A stretch of DNA of 64,000 nt. Source: Macrotrachela quadricornifera. Taxonomy: Eukaryota; Rotifera; Eurotatoria; Philodinida; Philodinidae. Position 1 is the stretch's first letter. Every line of letters begins with the position of its first letter. The translations under genes and the position numbers were made by a program. Under the pieces are notes generated by a model. That model had not been told where the DNA came from. It searched no databases and saw only the letters and a list, made by a program, of their open reading frames with translations. Of the stretch, positions 36,585 through 48,190 are shown piece by piece. The DNA lies in contig JAJEKB010021113.1 of the NCBI GenBank assembly GCA_022393335.1, forward strand, positions 152,665-216,664, given 5' to 3'.

Positions 36585-38957
36585 TTAATCAGTAGCTGTT
36601 ACTTCTGATACCATAGTCCACCATCCTGGATATAATTGATCAATTACAAAATCAAATTTAATATATCGAGTTTGACTTATATTATTATTAGTAATAAATA
36701 AACGTTGAGCATCTAATATACGTTCTCCTATTTGCATTTGTCCTTGTTCACCAAATAAAATCCATGTTATACCATCTAAACTTGTACTAACTATAACTAA
36801 TCTTGGTGGACTTATAGCCCAATCAGGTTTAATTAATGTCCAAATAGATGTTTTACGAATATTTCGATTAATTAATAAATCAATAATAATCGTATGTGAT
36901 TCACTTTTTAACCATCCTGTAATTGATCCCATTATACCTGCTATAACTCCATCAGTAAGACGAACACCATCATCAGAATATGGTATTGTTGACGATATCG
37001 ACTTTGAAGTTGGTGGTGTAAGTAAATAATAATTAATTAAATTTGATATATCATTATCATTAACAAAAGCTTGTATTTCATCAATCATAAGCCAAGCATT
37101 TGGTTGAAATTCAAGTGTTGCCCAACGAAGAGAATTTGAAAATGTAAATAATAGAAAACCTCCTTGATTTGTATTTGTACCACCAGTTATAATATGATTA
37201 GTACATGGATAACTTTTAACAATACAATCAGATGAACTATACGGTGAAAATGGTATACAATCAGTAGTAATAAGTAAACGAGCTGTATTAGGCCAATTAA
37301 TACTTGCATATGAACCACCATGTAAACGAACTAAAATTTTATCAACATTAATTATATGACCAAAATCAAGTGCAATAAGTATATATGAATGAAAAGATGA
37401 TTGATCTAACCAACCAATAGACATAGTTGATTGCCATTCACCAATTGACCATTGTTTATCAGTAAGTAAACCTCGACTAAAATTTAATAATGTTTTACTT
37501 ATTGAATCACCATATTGAGGATTATAAGTATACATTGAAGGTAATATACGATAGGGTGCACCTGTACTTGTTTGAAGTGCAATACCATTTGATATTTGTT
37601 CAATAATAATATCTTCATCAATAAGTAAAGGTAGAAAATTTAATCCAATAAATGATATTCGAAGTGAAGTAATTGTTTCTAATGGTAATAATGAAAATGG
37701 TAATAATGTATTTGTCCAATCTTCATCACGCCAATTTGTTTCACCTACTTCACTACTACTTAATAATTTCCATATATAATTATTATTATTAAATTTAATT
37801 AAACCTTCTACTATAATTCGTCCAGACCAATTTCTATGTTTTGATGACCAATTTATTCGAATAGCTTGTGGTTTAATATCAGATGAAATATTTATTGTTG
37901 CTTGAAATTTTTCATTATTTGTCCATATCCATTTTTTATTCATAATAAATGTTGGTTCAATTCGATAACCAAATGTATAATTTCGAATAAAGTTCACATG
38001 CTTTTTTAGATCGAGCAATTGTATCATAATTACCAAGAAAATAAGCTGTTGGTACATATTGATAACCATCAATAGAACCTTGTGCTAAATATTTTTGTAA
38101 AAGTACGATATCATATTCAGTTGATGCTCCTTGTTTATTTCAATTTCAACATCTAAACCATATTTTTGTGCAAGTTTAGCAGTTGATCGTAATCGACCTG
38201 GATTAAATGTTCCTTGCATTAATGGTGATGAAAATGCATAACCAGTTTGTAAAATAGCAATATCAATACCTAAATTTGTCCAATTATTCCAATTAATTGC
38301 ATTTGAATATGGTATCCAAAGTAAACGTAATTGTTCTTTATGAACAATTTCACTTATTTCTAATGTTATTTGTTCATTTATTCCAATAGTAATATCTTCA
38401 CGCATAAGATAAATTCCCCATAAATATAATTTTGAATATTGTTTTATTTGTTCTTTAATTATATTAATATACCATTGAATAACTTGTTGACGATGATTTT
38501 TATTCGATAAATTTAATGTTGAAGAAAAATATTCTTGTCCTATTGAATCTATATATGGTATCATAATAATAATTTGTAATTTTTGATTTTTTATATTTAA
38601 TTCATTTAATGCTTGAGTTAAATTAGATAAAATACCATATCGACCAAAAAGTTTTGTATCAAGAAACCATATCCAATCTTGTTTATTTGTTGAATATGCT
38701 GTTAATGAATTTGATAATGTACGTTCAGCAATAATTGTAATTGTATCAAAAATAATCTCATGTGAATCGAGTATTTCATATGAACCTGTAAGCCAAAATT
38801 TTAATTTTTCAGGTGTATGAATTCCATCAATATAGAGTAATGCATTATGATGGAAACCAGCTTGAGTAATAGGTGGATAACCAAGATCTATTCCATTTAT
38901 TTTATTTATATAAAAAATTGTAAAGATGATAAAAAATATGCATTGAAAATTTATCAT
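36585..38957 (-). CDS. Secreted DUF4855 protein with discoidin-like C-terminal region (frame disrupted)
   Basis: From ATG 38957: signal peptide (FQCIFFIIFTIFYI), then a DUF4855-like domain with FHHNALLYIDG, WIWFLDTKLFGRYG, LLWIPYSNAINWNNWTNLGI and GLDVEIEI. A stop at 38087-38085 closes that frame, but the expected continuation (QKYLAQGSIDGYQYVPTAYF) is present in another frame between about 38130 and 38000. The first frame then resumes and runs to 36585, carrying two beta-rich segments of F5/8C (discoidin) character (HSYILIALDFGHIINVDKIL; SPPRLVIVSTSLDGITWILF). Thus two one-base shifts about 140 bp apart cancel each other; both lie in or beside A-runs. Consensus error or a recent pseudogene are both possible. 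DUF4855 is known mainly from bacteria, and carbohydrate-binding discoidin modules often accompany it. About 2.4 kb without an intron fits horizontal transfer (inference). Confidence 0.65.
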
Positions 38958-39485
38958 GATATTAGAATGGTTCGTATACTTTCATATGATTGTTATTATG
39001 AAATAAATTTTTATTGAAAAATAAGAGAGAATCATATTTCATTTATAATTAAAATTTTCTCTATTTTATTATACAAAGAAATAAGATATATAAGACTACT
39101 AAAATGTAGCATTTCAAAATATTTTTTTATTAAATCTGTTTTGTTAACACATATTAATAAATATAATATCTTTTATTATTATTATTATTATTTTCCTATT
39201 TATGATTTAATTCATTTTTTTCTCAAATAGGAAAAAGAAAACATGTTCTGTATTCAATTAACATTTGTTTTTATCAAAAATATTTTGTCTACATTATCAA
39301 TCTATTTTAATTTCCATTACAATATAACTATGTCTGAAAAAAACAATCAAATTAAAATATAAAAGCTACATATGGAATATATTCGAAAATATTTTATTTA
39401 TTAAAAAACAAGAATATTCTCGATATGAAATGATATATAAATACAATAAAATTTTGTTATATTTTATATCAATCATTCTATCAAC
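38958..39485. promoter_or_regulatory. Shared upstream region of divergent genes
   Basis: 528 bp separate the starts of the DUF4855 gene (-) and the repeat protein gene (+). It is AT-rich with an ATT microsatellite at 39176-39191. No defined promoter element is recognisable. Confidence 0.3.
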
Positions 39486-41027
39486 ATGAATCGTATTGTA
39501 TCGACTATTCTTGTCATCGTATTATTGGACTTGGCTATCCAAGGTTTTCGTACGTAATTCATATAAAATATTTCAATAAGAAAAATATTATTGTTTTTTA
39601 TTTTTAATATATATTAATAGATGCATTAAAACTTGAATCATCATTAAATAATGTTCAAAAACGAACTGATAAACGTCGATACAAACGACAGATTTCGTCA
39701 GTATTTTCTGGTTATGCAGCTAATAATTTAGGAGCCTGTGATGATGCTACATTTAATGTTTGTCCTGCTTATGGTTATGTTAGTCGAAGTGGTGTTCAAT
39801 TACAAAGAGCAATTGGTTATGTTCAACAACGTAATTTTTTTGTTAGTGGTCTTGTTTCTTTATCAGCACTTCAAAATGGTGGCATGTGTGTTCCAAGTAC
39901 AAATTTACTTACAGCCAATGCATTTTCAGCTATTGCATTAGGACATATGACACTTCCACAACTTGCAACACTTAATCTATTTCCTGTTCAAACAATTGAT
40001 TCAAATGCATTAGTTAATGCTGGTTATGTTAATTCATTTGGTCAAGCAAATTTATTAACAGCATTAGGTATACAAGCAGGTATTTTTGGTCATATTATAC
40101 CATCACAACTTCAATCAATAAATTTATATCCATTACAAACTACAACGGTTACGTCAGATGTCCTTATGCAAGCAGGATATTTAACAGGTGATTGTATTCC
40201 AACAGCATTAGGTATTTCAGCATTACATATTCATTATTTACCAAATAATAATTTTGCTTCATTTGGTTGTCCAATAAATGATTATAGTCAAATAACAACA
40301 TCACAATTAATTGAAGCTAAATATGTTTATGGTACATCAAATATTTTAACACCAGTTGGTTTAGCTGCTATGCGTACAGGATATTTTACAAGAGATATCT
40401 ATCAAAGACTTGGTGTTTTTCCATTTAATACTGGTTTAAATGTTCAAACACAATCTACTGAATATGTTTATCAAGAACAACAACAAACACAAGTAACAAC
40501 AACTCTTACAGATCTTGTTCATGTAGGTTATTTACATGCAAATACATATTTACTTACTGGTGCTGCTTATTATGCTATATCAAAAAATTATTTTACTGTT
40601 GATCATTTTCGTACTTTAAATATATGGCCATATCCTGGTACACCATCTATGAATGTATTTGTTGCAGCTGGTTATGCATCATATAGTGGTCATTTAACAA
40701 CACTTGGTTATTCATTATTACATGCACAATATTTTCCATATGATTGGCTTCCAAGACTTGGCATACATTTACATGATGATTTCCATATATTTCATCATGC
40801 TTTACATTATGCTGGTTATTTTCGATCAGATTATAATGTTGTCCATAGTTCATTACATAATACCGCTCTTTATTCTAATATGGATACTGCACAAGTAATA
40901 TATTTCAAGAATATTTTTTTTATAAAATTATATTCTTTATATCTAGGTTGCTCAATATCGATCAGCATCTGGTGTAGCTGTTTCAGGTACTGTTGATAAT
41001 ACAAATGTTGCCTATGCCACGAAATAA
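39486..41027 (+). CDS. Secreted protein with about six degenerate 35-55-residue repeats
   Basis: Exons 39486-39549, 39621-40894 and 40947-41027, with introns of 71 and 52 bp. The total is 1419 bp (472 aa), in frame. Signal peptide: RIVSTILVIVLLDLAIQGF. It is followed by a propeptide-like segment rich in Lys/Arg ending RRYKRQ, a furin-like dibasic site. The body is built of repeats that start with an (A/V)GY motif, pass through a LT-x-LG-x-x-A block and end in (F/L)-x-x-L-x-I/L-x-P: for example NAGYVNSF...LLTALGIQ, QAGYLTGD...IPTALGIS, VGYLHANT, AAGYASYSGHLTTLGYS and YAGYFRSD. Only two or three Cys are present near the start. I know no named family. The pattern of a cleaved, repeat-built secreted protein suggests a structural or matrix component, but that is inference. 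Confidence 0.75.
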
Positions 41028-41099
41028 TTTTATTTAAAAAAATTCCATATTCATGCTAGACATTAATCATGTATTTTATCTTCATTTTTTTTTGCTTGA

Positions 41100-42587
41100 T
41101 TAATAAAAGAATGGGATAGTTACAAATAAAAATAAAATATATAAAGTTTTTTGAAAAATATTAGCAGAATTTTTAAATATATAATTAGATGTATTAAATG
41201 ATCTTAATGTATATTCTTCAACATTGATAATAATATTATCAATCCAGTTTAAATACATACTCACACGAGTATAAACACCTAATTCATTAAGTCGTCCACA
41301 ACCTTTACCATAACTTGTTATACCAACAATTTCCCAAAGACCATTATTTGTTCGACTCATTAATGGTCCACCACTATAATTTATAAGAATTCATTTTATA
41401 GTTTTTTTTTTTTCTAAAGATTAAAATAAACCTATCTCCTTGACATGTATCTTGACTTATATCTGAATTAATTGAACCAGCACATAATTGAGCATTAATT
41501 CGATGACTTGATTTAATTCTATCACATTGTTGTCCTTCTTCAATAATAAGTAGAACTTGTTGAAGAGTATCACTACCATGATATGCTGTTTCAGAAAGAC
41601 GACCCCAACCAATAGCACTTTCTTTTTTTTAAAAAAAAATTCTTTCTTTTTCTTGATTTTATTGGAATTATATATCTTTAATCTTACACAGTATATGTAC
41701 CATCTGAAGAATATGTTTCTAATTGATTTGGTAAACAAATAGCACCTAGATGAATATTTTCAAAATTTAATTTTTCTTCTAATACAATTAGAGCAATATC
41801 ATCAATTCGACGATTTGAATTATAGTTTTCATGAATAATAATAAATGAAGCAGTTAAACGAATGACTGAATCTATATTAAGAAAGTTAAATATTATATTA
41901 AAAAAATCAAAAAATTCTGTCAAACAAGAAAATTAACTGTTGAAATAAGAACTATACAATGGAATTTAGCCCAACACAGAGTACCCTAAATTCTACATTT
42001 TCTATAGTAAGAAAAAAAAATATATAAAAATTGTCACTATTTATTTTATTCTTAGTTATATAAACCTGAATAAACATGAGTATCTGTTGAATAATGTGCA
42101 CCAATAATAAATAAATATATATTAATTGATTTTTTTTCATTTACAAGAGCGTCATAAAAGCCTAAATAAAATATAAAAGTATTGTTTTATTAATAATAAA
42201 AATATACAAACAATGAGCTGCTGTTAGAATATGTCGATTACTTATCAATGTACCACCTAAAGATATGGAAAATAATAAAATAATTTTATATATATATTAT
42301 ATTAATTACCACAAATAGGTAAACCAAATGGTTTATTTAATGTACGTTTACGTATACTAACAATCCATGGCCATGAATGTGGTATACTTTCAAATCCACC
42401 AACAATTTTTTCTGTAAATGTTACGTTTGTATTATTAAACCAACAACCACATTGCTTAGGTGACCTGATTTAAACAAAAGAAAATGTCCTTTTAATATTT
42501 AGTTTTTCTTAAGATTTATTTCAATTACCATATACATGCTTCGATTATTTTAATTGAATAGAAAATAAAACATAAATAGCAATTCAT
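41100..42587 (-). CDS. Trypsin-like serine protease (S1A) with C-terminal hydrophobic tail
   Basis: Seven exons on the minus strand: 42587-42529, 42464-42310, 42256-42212, 42161-42066, 41871-41688, 41617-41432 and 41373-41100. The total is 999 bp (332 aa) with consistent phases. The activation site is KIVGGFES. The triad is visible: His in LTAAHC (exons 3/4), Asp in [10 protein letters not shown], and Ser in CQGD-S-GGP, whose codon is split AG|T by the intron before the last exon. A short N-terminal region ([18 protein letters not shown]) gives the signal peptide. The CW/C residues before the catalytic domain could form the usual light-chain disulfide. After the domain (NWIDNIII) the chain continues about 40 residues and ends in [15 protein letters not shown], a hydrophobic tail suggesting membrane anchoring. 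Substrate-pocket residue not assigned with confidence. Acts outside the cell. Confidence 0.85.
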
Positions 42588-43208
42588 TGTTGATAGTTCT
42601 AGACGCGGGTGAAAACATAATGAGATTAGATAAAGTTTTCATTAGTTTTTAAAAAAAAATTATTTAAACTATAATTGATTGATAGAAAAAAATCAATTAT
42701 CTTTCTTTGTTTTTCTTTTTTTCTGTTTTTCTATATGTTAAAATGATTAGTAATAACAAAATATAATACCATCAACAATAACAAAGATATTAAATTACGT
42801 TCACGACGTTTCTATGTTCAAATGGAAATGAGAATCTAACATATATGTTTATTAAGTATCATATATACATACATACAAATCTTTGATTTGTTCGAAAGAA
42901 AAAAATTGAAAAGTAATTGAGTATTTAACAAACTTTTTTTTTTTCTATTTTAAAGAATAAATAGGTAAGGTTTTGTTAGTAGTTTCTTCAAGTTACTTCT
43001 GATACATTATAAAGAAAAAAGAAAATCAAAGATAAATAATGGTGATTTGATCTTTTTCTTTTGTAGTTGATTAATCATAATAGAACATATATAGATTATA
43101 AAAAGCTGAAATGAAATCTCTTTTTTTCATTTATTCCGTCGATTTCTTTTTTTTTGTGATATACTAAACTGAAAGTGCTTTTTTTCAGATTTCAATTCCA
43201 AAACAAAA
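42588..43208. promoter_or_regulatory. Shared upstream region of divergent genes
   Basis: About 620 bp between the protease (-) and the EB/EGF-like gene (+) starts. It is A/T-run-rich and no element is identifiable. Confidence 0.3.
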
Positions 43209-46200
43209 ATGATGCTATTTCTATATTTATTTTTATCAATTTCATTAACAATTGCTGGTAATTTTTTTTTTTGTTTAATTTATTATCTAAATATAAATTT
43301 AGTTCAATTGGATGGTGTTTGTCAAAATCCTAATCAATGCGAGACATCTAATACACAATGTATAGATGGAAAATGTCAATGTAATGCACCATCATATATA
43401 CCATGTAGAACATCATGTGGTGAGTAAATTTTATTTTATTTTTTAAAATAATAATAAATTTTGTTTTCTTATAGTAATAAATTCTCGTAATGCTTATGAA
43501 GGAGAATATTGTGCAACACCAGAGAATTGTATAGGAAATACAAATTGTTTGAATAATAAATGTACATGCAGTTCAGGTTATACAGCTAACAAAGGACTTT
43601 GTTGTATGTTGAAAATAGAATTTATTTTTTTAAAAAAATGAATTTGTTTAATGCTAGTCAAAAGTTTGAATACTAATTGTGCAAATGATGCAGAATGTTG
43701 GTCAAATTATTGTTTTAATTCACGATGTACATGTGCAGTTGGTTATGAACCTGTTAATAATCAGATTGGTTGTCGTATGTATATCTATTTATTTTTTTTA
43801 AGAATTATATTGGTTCTATTTTAAGAACGAAAATTATTAAAAATTTATCCAAATATTAATGATGCAGAACGAAATCAAGCATTATGTTCAGATAGTAGTT
43901 CATGTATAGATATTATAGCACAATGTCAATCTGATGATAATAATTCAACACGAAAATATTGTAAATGTCCATATGGATATAAAATAAAAGATAATAATAA
44001 TGATCGATGCGGTAAAAGAAAATTTTTTTTATTTAATAAAATTATTATTTTCGTTTTTATTTTTTTCTTTGTTTAGATGCAATTATAAGTAATTTATTTT
44101 CTCCCTTAGATTCATTACAATCTAATTATAGTGAATGTGGAGCATGTAATGATAATAATGCAGCATGTATAAACGCTGCTAATAGAATAACATGTTGGTG
44201 TCGTTCAGGTTATATTAAAAGAGGAGATAAATGTGGTATGAAAATTCATTCAAAAAAAAAATATTTTATTTATTTGTTTTTTTTTTAAAGAACGATCAAT
44301 GAGATCATTGGTTATTTTCCCTAATGCAGGAGATCGTAATTCACAGAATTTTGCAAATAAATGTCAATATCAATTAAATCATACAGATAACATGAATGAT
44401 AAATTATGTGTATGTCCACCGGGTTATGAATTTCGTGCTAAAGATCAACCATGTGGTAATTAGATTTTAAAAAATTATTTAAAGCAATTGAATAGTAATA
44501 GTAAAAGTAGAAAGCTTGAAAAAATTTCGTTTTTTTATGATGAAATAATCATAATAATAAAATTCTGATAAGAACTATTTTTATTTAGTTAAAATTCAAC
44601 GTGAATGGATTAATAATATAAATCAATATGGTCTTTGTACTCGTATTACTGCAGAAGATAAAGCTATCAATGATGGTGGTTTATGTCCTGAACCACTTAA
44701 ATGTGAAGCACATAATGATAAATATGTTTGTTCATGTGGAAAAGATCAATATCGAGATTTAGATGATCCAACTCGATGTGGTAAGAAAATATTATTTTGT
44801 AATTTAATAATTTTCTTTTCTTTTCTTTTTTAGTCTATTATATTGGTAGAACACATACAACTGATGGATGTCCACAAAATTCTACATTTAATACATCATC
44901 TAATATGTGTGAATGTAATTTAGGATATAGAGTAAAAGATGAATATCGTCAATGTGGTTCGTAATATATTTTATTTTAATATAAATAATATAAATTAATT
45001 ATTATAAATTTTAGAATTAATTTTATCTTCTGAACCTTTTCTATCAGCAAATTCTTTAAATCCATCAAAAGATAGAATATGTCAAAGTCGTTTTGGTAAT
45101 CGTGTATTTCATTATACAGATGGTGAATGTCGTTGTTCTGGAAATCAAAGTTTTCCGAATGATGCTAGAACTCATTGTTGTAAGAAATCATTATGAAATA
45201 TAAAAAAAAAATAATAATAAAATATTTATTTTGTTATTTTAATAGATGCACCAGTAAATCAAACACTTCTTGGACCAAAAGAAATTTGTCCACCAAACTC
45301 ACATCTCATCGGTGATCTCTGCAAGTGTAATAATGGTTATCGTCCATCGGCTGATTCACGCTCTTGTGGTAGGAAATGATTCTAAAAAAAATTTTTTATG
45401 CAAAAAAAATTTCTTTCTTTTATTTCAGTCCTTTGGGCATTACCATTAGTTGAATATCGAGGATCTCTAAATCCAAACAATGGTTTAACTACAGAAGATT
45501 GTCAAGCTATATATAAAGGACCAGTTGAAGCATATGGAAATGATTTGTGTCAATGTAATAGTCAATCATTTGTAAATAATGATGTTACTGCATGCTGTAA
45601 GAATAATATAAAAATTGACTAACATTATAATTCTTCGTATATAGGGTATCGACTTAATGCCACATTAACAATCCCAGAACAATCTGAATTCTGTCCTCCA
45701 TATACTTCAACTGGTGGAGGAAGAATGTGTAGATGTGATCCTGGTTATACACCAAGAGATGATCAATGTGGTAAGTTATCATCGATTAATTGAAATCATT
45801 GTACATTTAAATATTTGTTTATTTTTAAGTGGCTCTGGTTGATCGAGTCTATAATGATGGTGATCCTACTGCGATAAATACAGCTGGTTTAAACGATGCT
45901 GGCTGTGTAAAATTATTTGATAACGGAGCAATGAAATCAACCATTGGAGATTATTGTATATGTAGACCTTCTGCATTTCCTGTTGAAGACAATCGAAAAT
46001 GCCGTAAGAAAATCTATAGTTTTTGTTGTTCATTAAAATTATGTATCACATTGATTATTATAGATTTTCTAATTGATGAAATTAATCATTATATTAAAAG
46101 TGCTGCGACTTGTCCAGCCAATACGGACGTTTCTCATCCGGTAAAACGTTGTAAAATTTTCTTTATGTATATATATATAAATATGTATATATTCAAAATA

Positions 46201-47666
46201 GAGTGCGACGAATTCAGTATGTGTATGTAAACCAGGTTATCATAGTTCTTCTGATAGACAACGATGTGGTAAAGAAAAAACCTATAAATTATTCAAATGA
46301 TTATTAAGTTTAATGAATTTTTTTTAAATAGACACAACTAATCTTTCATTGAGTGGTACATTAGATATTGGATCATCATCTACAACAAATTGCAATAATT
46401 ATACAGATGCTGACTGTATTGCTAAATATGGTGAACAAGCTGTTTGTCGAGATCAAAAATGTTTTTGTAATCGTCGGTCAAGTTTTGTTAATGCAGCTAG
46501 AAAATGTGGTATGTTTAAGAACTAATAAATAAAAAAACATTTTTAAAAAACATTTATATTTAGAATCATTTTCAAATTTTGTATTTCCGGGTTTACATGA
46601 ACGTAATTATTATTCTTGTAATACACAAACAGATTGTGGAAATAAACCAAATGTTATATGTGATTATGTGCCAAATAATTTTCAATATAAAGTATGTCAA
46701 TGTAAAGAAGGAACATTGTTGGATCCAAAATCAGAAACATGTGGTAAAGAAAAAAAATTCATTTGTTTTTTTGATTTTTAAAATATATATAAAATTCATT
46801 TTATATCTAGTTGAACAACGATGTTCAGAGACTTGTAATACACAATTTAATTTTGAATGTCGTGGTTATCAATGTGTATGTAAAAGTGGATATTATCCAT
46901 CAGGTTCTGTATGTGGTAAGTAATAAAATATACGTTTTTTTTTGAATAAATTATTTATGTATCTCTAATTAAGCTGAAATTCCATCTACACTTCAACTTA
47001 ATCAATTATGCAATTTATCAATACCATTGCAATTAGCGCAAATTACTACTAGTGATTCACTTGAGTGTAATACAGATTGTACACGTGTGAGATGTAAATC
47101 AAAATATCGACCTGAACAATCGACTTGTGGTTAGATAAGAAGAAAAAAAAATAATGTATAAATATATATTTTTCTTTTTCTTTTGTTTTTGTTTAGTTGA
47201 ATATCAATTAGAAAAAGATCGCTGTGTTTATAAAGAAAATATTTGTCAAGAAATCGATGAAAATTCATTATGTAATACAAATGAAAATCATTGTTCATGT
47301 AAACCATCATTTTTTTCACATGAGAATATTTGTGGTAATTATTCATTATACAAATTATTTCTTTTTTTCTTTTCTTAATTTTATTATTTAATATAGTTCG
47401 AGCAGTTGGTGCTCTATGCGTAAATGATGAACAATGCAGTTTAGAAATGGTCTGTAAAGGACAACGATGTGATTGTAATTCTAATCAACATTTGGAAGAT
47501 GTATATGATGCATATGGTCGACGAATGCAACGTTGTGTTAATAATGGTAAAGAAAACATATTTTTTTAATTTTTTGCATAATTGATTTTTGTTTTTAGGT
47601 ATTGATCGAATAACATTTCATCCGGTTTTCTTATTATTTTTTTTAATGATTCAAGTATTTCTTTAA
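43209..47666 (+). CDS. Modular Cys-rich EB/EGF-like secreted or surface protein, about 23 exons
   Basis: Exon 1 (43209-43257) encodes a signal peptide (MMLFLYLFLSISLTIA). It is followed by about 21 short exons, mostly one Cys-rich module each, separated by introns of about 50-110 bp. Nearly every junction is phase 1, often after TGT G. Modules read like C-x-n-C-x-n-C-x-x-x-x-C-x-C-x-x-G-Y: NTQCIDGKCQCNAPSYI, TNCLNNKCTCSSGYT, NDKLCVCPPGYEF, NSVCVCKPGYHSS, FECRGYQCVCKSGYYP. They match the EB-module/EGF-like pattern of nematode and arthropod extracellular proteins. The last exon (about 47600-47666) encodes DRITFHPVFLLFFLMIQVFL and stops, a hydrophobic C-terminus consistent with a GPI signal or membrane tail. 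Exon limits in the middle are read by eye, so single boundaries may be off. It is tail-to-tail with the next gene. Ligand unknown. Confidence 0.8.
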
Positions 47667-48190
47667 AAAAAAATCATTTAACTTTTTTATTCACTTTTAT
47701 TAAAATATGATGAATATTTAATTAAATAAATATTCGGATTTTATTTTTAATTCTTGCTTGTATCGTTTACTTTTTTTTCTTTCTTTTTTTTGTAAGAACT
47801 CATCTTGAACAACTAATATATATACATATATATATATTAATAAATAATTATTCGTAAAGATTAACCTGTATTTTTATTATGTATCACTTGATTCTTCGGA
47901 AAGTTTCACTTTGAGTTAAAATATCAAGATCATCCTCACCCTCTATTTGGAGGCTCATCTTTTTGCTGATAGTCTTCATATATTCATTAGAAATATTATA
48001 ATTAAATATATGCATATTCCAAAAAATGGAAACAAACAATTCATGTATCGAAAGCTGTAGTGTCACATAATTCAGCAAAATTAAAAAAGAAAATTAAATA
48101 AATATTTAACATTTCATAAAAAAAAATGAATATTATTTTTCTTATTAGATATTATAATTTCTGTTGTTCTACTATTATTTATATTGCTAA
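47667..48190. other. Convergent intergenic region
   Basis: 3' region between two tail-to-tail genes. Contains AATAAA-type words (AATTAAATAAAT near 47720 on +; ATTTATTTAA-type words at about 48090 for -) and a TA microsatellite at 47818-47838. No gene. Confidence 0.4.

Noticed and set aside
41557..42140. Extra open frames inside the protease gene
   Set aside because: They cover introns and shifted frames of the protease; the exon chain in one frame sums exactly to 999 bp.
42066..42161. Suspected frameshift in protease exon 4
   Set aside because: Careful reading of the reverse strand shows the frame is open through [14 protein letters not shown]; the first impression was a reading error.
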